From Zarea fungicola (taxonomy: Eukaryota > Ascomycota > Sordariomycetes > Hypocreales > Cordycipitaceae), in contig FWCC01000280.1 of assembly GCA_900169235.1 (NCBI GenBank), positions 6,387-18,039 on the forward strand: a stretch of 11,653 nt of DNA. Direction: 5' to 3'. Shown here one piece after another: positions 8,033-11,653 of the stretch. Position numbers and translations under genes: made by a program. The notes below the pieces were generated by a model. It saw only the letters and a program-made list of their open reading frames with translations, was not told the DNA's origin and made no database searches. Within the stretch, counting starts at the first letter, position 1; each line of letters starts with the position of its first letter.

Positions 8033-8788
8033 ATGTTAACTGTCGCACCTGCGGTGTGCATTTCTGTGGCAATTGTAATAATTATCGGAATACGCGTGTT
8101 CATAGGACGCTCCACGACACGCCTATGCTTCGGCCTTCGTTCGGCACCCCCAGTGCCGCCCCAGTGCCGCCGCTCTGCGCTCACTGGTCATCTCCTCGAT
8201 TTGATGACCCCCTTCAAATACAAGTCCAACTCGTCTTCGCCGTCGTGTAGTGAGCGCGCCTCGATCAGCAGTCCTGTGGGGATGGACATAGCAAACGTGA
8301 GCGACCAGGTGTCCAAGTGCAGCATTTGCCTTGAAGATTTCACGCCGGGGGTCGTGGTCCGCAGGCTCTCTTGTGGCCATCTATTTCATCGGCAATGCGT
8401 TGATCTATGGCTTCTGGAGCACTCAGACACCTGCCCTCTTTGGTAAGCATACCATATGCCATCATGCATGCTGTAGAGGCTCACCAAGAAAACAGTCGCG
8501 TCAACATTACGGCGACGGCCACAGCGGCCAAGAACCGACAGGCTGTGCCACAAAGGCCGTCTACGGCGCTTTGCGCTGGAACGTTACCGAGCAACGCGCA
8601 GTTCAACACTGTTTGCCAGGTACAGATGCTGGACTTGGCGAGAGTGCCAAGCATTCATTCGCCTAGACCCGGCACAACGTGGGAAGCTACCCTTCCTCAG
8701 GCAATTCTTCCAGCTGTTCCTGGGAGATCCATTCGGCAGCCAGCGCAAGATTGAGCCTAATGTTTTGGATCGTCGCAGTTGTCACTGA
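8033..8788 (+). pseudogene. Membrane-anchored RING-H2 protein (putative E3 ubiquitin ligase), apparent frameshift
   Basis: Exon 1 is 8033-8442. A 53-nt intron 8443-8495 (GTAAGC donor, CTCAC branch at 8480-8484, AACAG acceptor) interrupts the last zinc-ligand codon. Splicing turns CPL-Trp-stop into CPLCR. The N-terminus has one membrane span (about residues 8-24). The RING-H2 ligands are C96, C99, C114, H116, H119, C122, C134, C137; the His pair in positions 4 and 5 marks the RING-H2 class that binds E2 enzymes. In exon 2 the frame in phase with the RING runs to TGA 8752-8754, but the protein-like tail (ALERY..., AFIRLDPAQRGKLPFLRQFF..., GDPFG, DRRSCH) lies in the +1 frame and ends at TGA 8786-8788. 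Dropping one base near 8557 joins the two into about 233 residues; otherwise the product is 222 residues with an unrelated tail. It may be a pseudogene, a sequencing error, or a truncated but active ligase, since the RING itself is complete. Confidence 0.75.
8443..8495 (+). other. Intron of the RING-H2 gene
   Basis: 53 nt, GTAAGC...CTCAC...AACAG. Its removal creates the eighth zinc ligand (TG|T). Alternative acceptors at 8476, 8478 and 8488 do not give Cys. Confidence 0.8.
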
Positions 8789-9709
8789 CAGCAACATCCT
8801 CGCAGAAATCTTTCGAAAGATCAATAGAGTTGAACAATTCCAGTGGATCCTGGCATTTGGATGGCAAGAGTGGGAGAAGCGATGCCCTATGTATTTCGTA
8901 GCAAGACCAGTCCGGCGCGACCGCAGCGAGTCACAGACTCGAAGGCGGAGCTACGAGTATCACGTTGAAGAGGTATTTTACAATGCATCAAGCTGAGCTC
9001 CGAGTTCCGAGCTCCACAGAGTTTGACGAAAGCATCATTTGGTACGCATTATCCTACAAGCAGCACTCTCTAGCTACCAGTAGGTTTGTCTAGCCAATCG
9101 CCGGCCTACAGCCTATATTGCAGGGCAGAGCATGCATAGTCTATAGAACGAGTGGCTGCAGACGCATTTTGAGGATAGTCTATCATGGTAAGCGTACTTG
9201 GGAATAGTGGCTCGAGAGCCTGAGCTTGCTTTATTCAATAGGTACTGTTGGAGCCTAGATGAAATATTTACATGAGACCAATCAACTTATTCCTTTTATG
9301 TCAGTCTCTTCTTAGCTCTGCCTTAATGCTGTATCTCGTGGGGATTCCTTTTACCCTGAATATCGGCGCTACTTTATTTCGCCTGGGCAGTAGGCCACCC
9401 GCCCTAGCCCACGCTATATGACGTGGGGATGATCGCTATATTTCCATAGCTGCAACCTCACTCTCAGGTTTCGGATTTGGCGCAAGTCCACTACTCCACT
9501 GGATGAAGAGTGCCCACAGGCTCGATTAAAAAGATGGCGTGAGACAAACATAATCAATGTCCAATAAGCTATTAATACAGTCAATGTTGGATAGTTTCTG
9601 TATCATCAAATGGCATCAACGCTGCCGAATGGCGATAGGGCCGTTATGGTGACTTGGCCAGGCCATTGTCATGAACGTCCTGCTGGTCAGGTCGTCACCA
9701 TTATGATTA
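8789..9709. other. Intergenic DNA downstream of the RING gene
   Basis: No gene recognised on either strand. The plus-strand frame reaching 8996 overlaps the RING tail in another frame and shows no domain. No RNA gene or clear repeat array was seen. Confidence 0.45.
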
Positions 9710-10177
9710 TTGGAAGCTAGCCTTACCCCCCACTCTCACCGTTCCAATGATGGCGAGGTCGTTGCAAGGCCTGGAATTACTGCGTCAAACCACCAAGTAT
9801 CCTATGCTGACCCACTGTGCAACAGCTCCAAGCTTCGTGGTGTTGTCAAGTGCGACTTACAAAGTGAAGCTTGGCCTCAAGAATATGTGGTTCGAGGCGT
9901 ATGACCTGTCCTTGGTGTTGAAGGTCCAGGACCCGCCAGTGAGGAAGCGATCGAAATGGAGCAGGAAGCGATACAACAATTCATGAAGGTTCTTGAGAAG
10001 GATTATGGGGCATTTAGAATGTATAAGGAGACAGTTAACCCTATACTGTTTTATTATCTCATGTATTGGGAATTTCGGCCAACTCTCCCCTGTGAAAAAA
10101 TTTCCTCTCTTCGAGGTGTTAGTAGCTTTGCTACTGGGGCAAATTTTCAGGCCGCATGCCGCGCTTTTTGCTGCTAG
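9710..10177 (+). other. Possible decayed coding fragment, unidentified
   Basis: One reading frame stays open from 9710 to 10177 except for a single TGA at 9902-9904. The part after it is charged and protein-like (EEAIEMEQEAIQQFMKVLE, then DYGAFRMYKETVNPILFYYL), and a second frame over 9747-9904 is also plausible. No family is recognised. It could be a gene relic, an exon of an undetected gene, or chance. A GT at 9899 and AG near 9935 would give an intron of only about 36 nt, below the usual fungal minimum. Confidence 0.2.
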
Positions 10178-10460
10178 AGCCTATCGTGGCGCTAATAGCA
10201 CAAAGAATGACCTTTGGAGTACTTCATCATCCCTCGTAAAGCCGGCCTTGACTATTTGTCTACGCGGCTTCCTTCGGAACCCAGGAGCCATGGGTATTAG
10301 AGGATTTTCTCTTCCAAACAACGGTGGCTGGTTGCGTAGGTTTTTTCTCCCTGCTTGAAGGCAAGCTGCCTAATAGGCTCTGATTCTCTCCTAGGGGTGT
10401 TTCCCTACCTACCGCCTCACTTGCACTATTTCTATCGCTTGGCTACTGAGGAGAGAGTGC
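10062..10460. repeat. Possible LTR-like repeat sequence
   Basis: It begins TGTATTGGGAATTTCGGCC, where TG is the usual LTR start, and contains a small perfect hairpin (AGTAGC-TTT-GCTACT, 10121-10135). The 15-mer ATTGGGAATTTCGGC recurs in the same orientation at 10873-10887. No target duplication, matching second LTR, primer site or polymerase was found, so this is only a suggestion. Confidence 0.25.
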
Positions 10461-11653
10461 GGCAGCAGTGTTAGTGCAGACGCGAGAGAATTCTAACCAC
10501 AAAAACCAAGGGCTTCAGGGCTCCCACTGGTCCCCTTGTAAAGACCACGTGACAACAGTTGTTGGCACAATGCATCCACGGCAGCAAACTTGTATGCACT
10601 ATGCCAACGTCATCGTGATCCTGCTGACGGGTATCAATACCGACAACAATTTGCTTTCAGGCGTGAAACTACTACAAGTTGGAGGTCGTTATATGGGGAA
10701 TATCCCGGGGGTATTCTAGTGAGAGTATGAGCTTGACTCGTCGCGTTCTACGGAAACCTACTAAGTGGGTGTAATAACTGAGTAACAATAGTCCGTTAAA
10801 AGCTTGATGGCACGTCTAAAAGCCTACTCTAGGCGCAGCAAAGACGTTAATTGACAAACAAACAAACAAAAAATTGGGAATTTCGGCTTAACACGCCGAG
10901 AAAACGAGAGGAGTCGCTGCGCCCAAGTTCCCCGTCTTGGTTATGGTCATGAATTCTTGACTAAGGAACAAATAATTTGAGAATCAGCGTTGGTTGGTGC
11001 ATCAGTAACAAGCTGGCGGCACTGCAAATTAGTTTCTGTTGAGGTCACGGAGCAGAATGAACCATGTAAGAGAGAGAGAATCAATTAAGTAAGCTATGAT
11101 AATGGAGGGCAAATCATGTATATATATTTACTCTAGCTAAGAGTACAAGATGTGTCAAAAACTTATTCTGCTCTATTACGCCTGCAGGGATCTTGGAGGT
11201 TTCATCCAGGCCCGCCAGCTACATTGATCTCGAATAATCTGAATTAGTGTTCTTCTACTGCGCTACTCAGGCAGGTGAAAATAAATAAGGAGAAGTATAT
11301 TCAACTCTTCATAGTATGCTGATCAATCGAAATCGAACCTTTATATTATCATCTGCGGCGAGCGCGCATGGTCTACTCCCTGGGCAGCCAATCGCCTACC
11401 CTGTATAGTGCGGCTTAATATAACAATATTTACTTAGAAGTCCCGGCAAAAGTCGAACAACCGAGCGATTAATTATCAGAGCGTATAATATCGTTACGCT
11501 ATTAGCAATAATAACTAAGCTTGAGGCCAAAAAGCCTCAGAACCCTGTCGGGCCTGGTTCGTGACCTTTTCGTTTGGCGGGGTGCTGGCTGCGGCTTAGT
11601 CATCTAGCTGCATAGCAGCGCCGCGCGTTATACAATAACTAATTATAAGTAGG
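10178..11653. other. Gene-free, repeat-like right end
   Basis: No convincing gene. Short plus-strand ORFs at 9993-10358 and 10468-10719 show no domain. The DNA holds an ACAA microsatellite (10854-10873), a GA run near 11071, a short TA run near 11117, and a GAGGC-CAAAAA-GCCTC hairpin at about 11522-11537. Sequence after about 11040 is AT-rich. A tRNA-like GGTTCGATTTC on the minus strand near 11330 does not fold into a tRNA. Confidence 0.4.
10854..10873 (+). repeat. ACAA microsatellite
   Basis: ACAAACAAACAAACAA followed by an A run, four tandem units. It immediately precedes the second copy of the ATTGGGAATTTCGGC repeat. Confidence 0.85.

Noticed and set aside
11310..11400. tRNA-like T-arm (GGTTCGATTTC) on the minus strand
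   Set aside because: No matching acceptor stem, T-stem or anticodon arm can be formed around it.
1..11653. CRISPR array, bacterial operon, secondary-metabolite cluster or antiviral system
   Set aside because: Short spliced genes and fungal-type introns show eukaryotic DNA, and no PKS, NRPS, transporter, regulator or defence-type domain was seen.

Overview
The window looks like nuclear DNA of a filamentous ascomycete (Pezizomycotina). Genes are compact and widely spaced. Introns are very short (50, 53 and 71 nt) with GTAAGC/GTGAGC-type donors and CTAAC/CTCAC branch points. One transposon carries damage that looks like repeat-induced point mutation (RIP). I cannot name the species.

Layout, left to right. 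(1) 1-700: AT-rich DNA with no gene seen. (2) About 701-3268: a piggyBac-family DNA transposon. A perfect 33-bp inverted repeat (1124-1156 / 3164-3196) brackets a minus-strand transposase of about 596 codons (3053 down to 1213). The transposase reads without a single indel through one 50-nt intron, but has four premature stops and an Asp-to-Asn change at a catalytic position. An outer 16-bp inverted repeat (701-716 / 3253-3268) and clusters of CCATA/TATGG motifs lie outside the inner repeats. (3) 3836-4149: a small two-exon gene for an 80-residue, serine-rich secreted protein with a GPI-type tail; it is visible only after splicing and has a good TATA box. (4) 4150-5362: 3' sequences of two convergent genes. 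(5) 7096-5363, minus: an intact intronless NAD-type malic enzyme with a mitochondrial presequence. (6) 7097-8032: divergent promoter region with a long T-tract on the malic enzyme side. (7) 8033-8788, plus: a membrane-anchored RING-H2 protein; its last zinc ligand is created by splicing and its C-terminal part is in another frame, so it carries an apparent one-base frameshift. (8) 8789-11653: no convincing gene, only ORF debris, possible LTR-like sequence and simple repeats.

The genes do not form a pathway or obvious cluster. Malic enzyme is primary metabolism (malate to pyruvate plus CO2), the GPI protein is a cell-surface product, and the RING protein is a likely ubiquitin ligase. The region reads as ordinary gene-poor euchromatin that took a transposon insertion and has accumulated decay at both ends. 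I saw no sign of a new multi-gene system. The most useful results are the rebuilt transposon, the hidden GPI gene and the broken RING gene.
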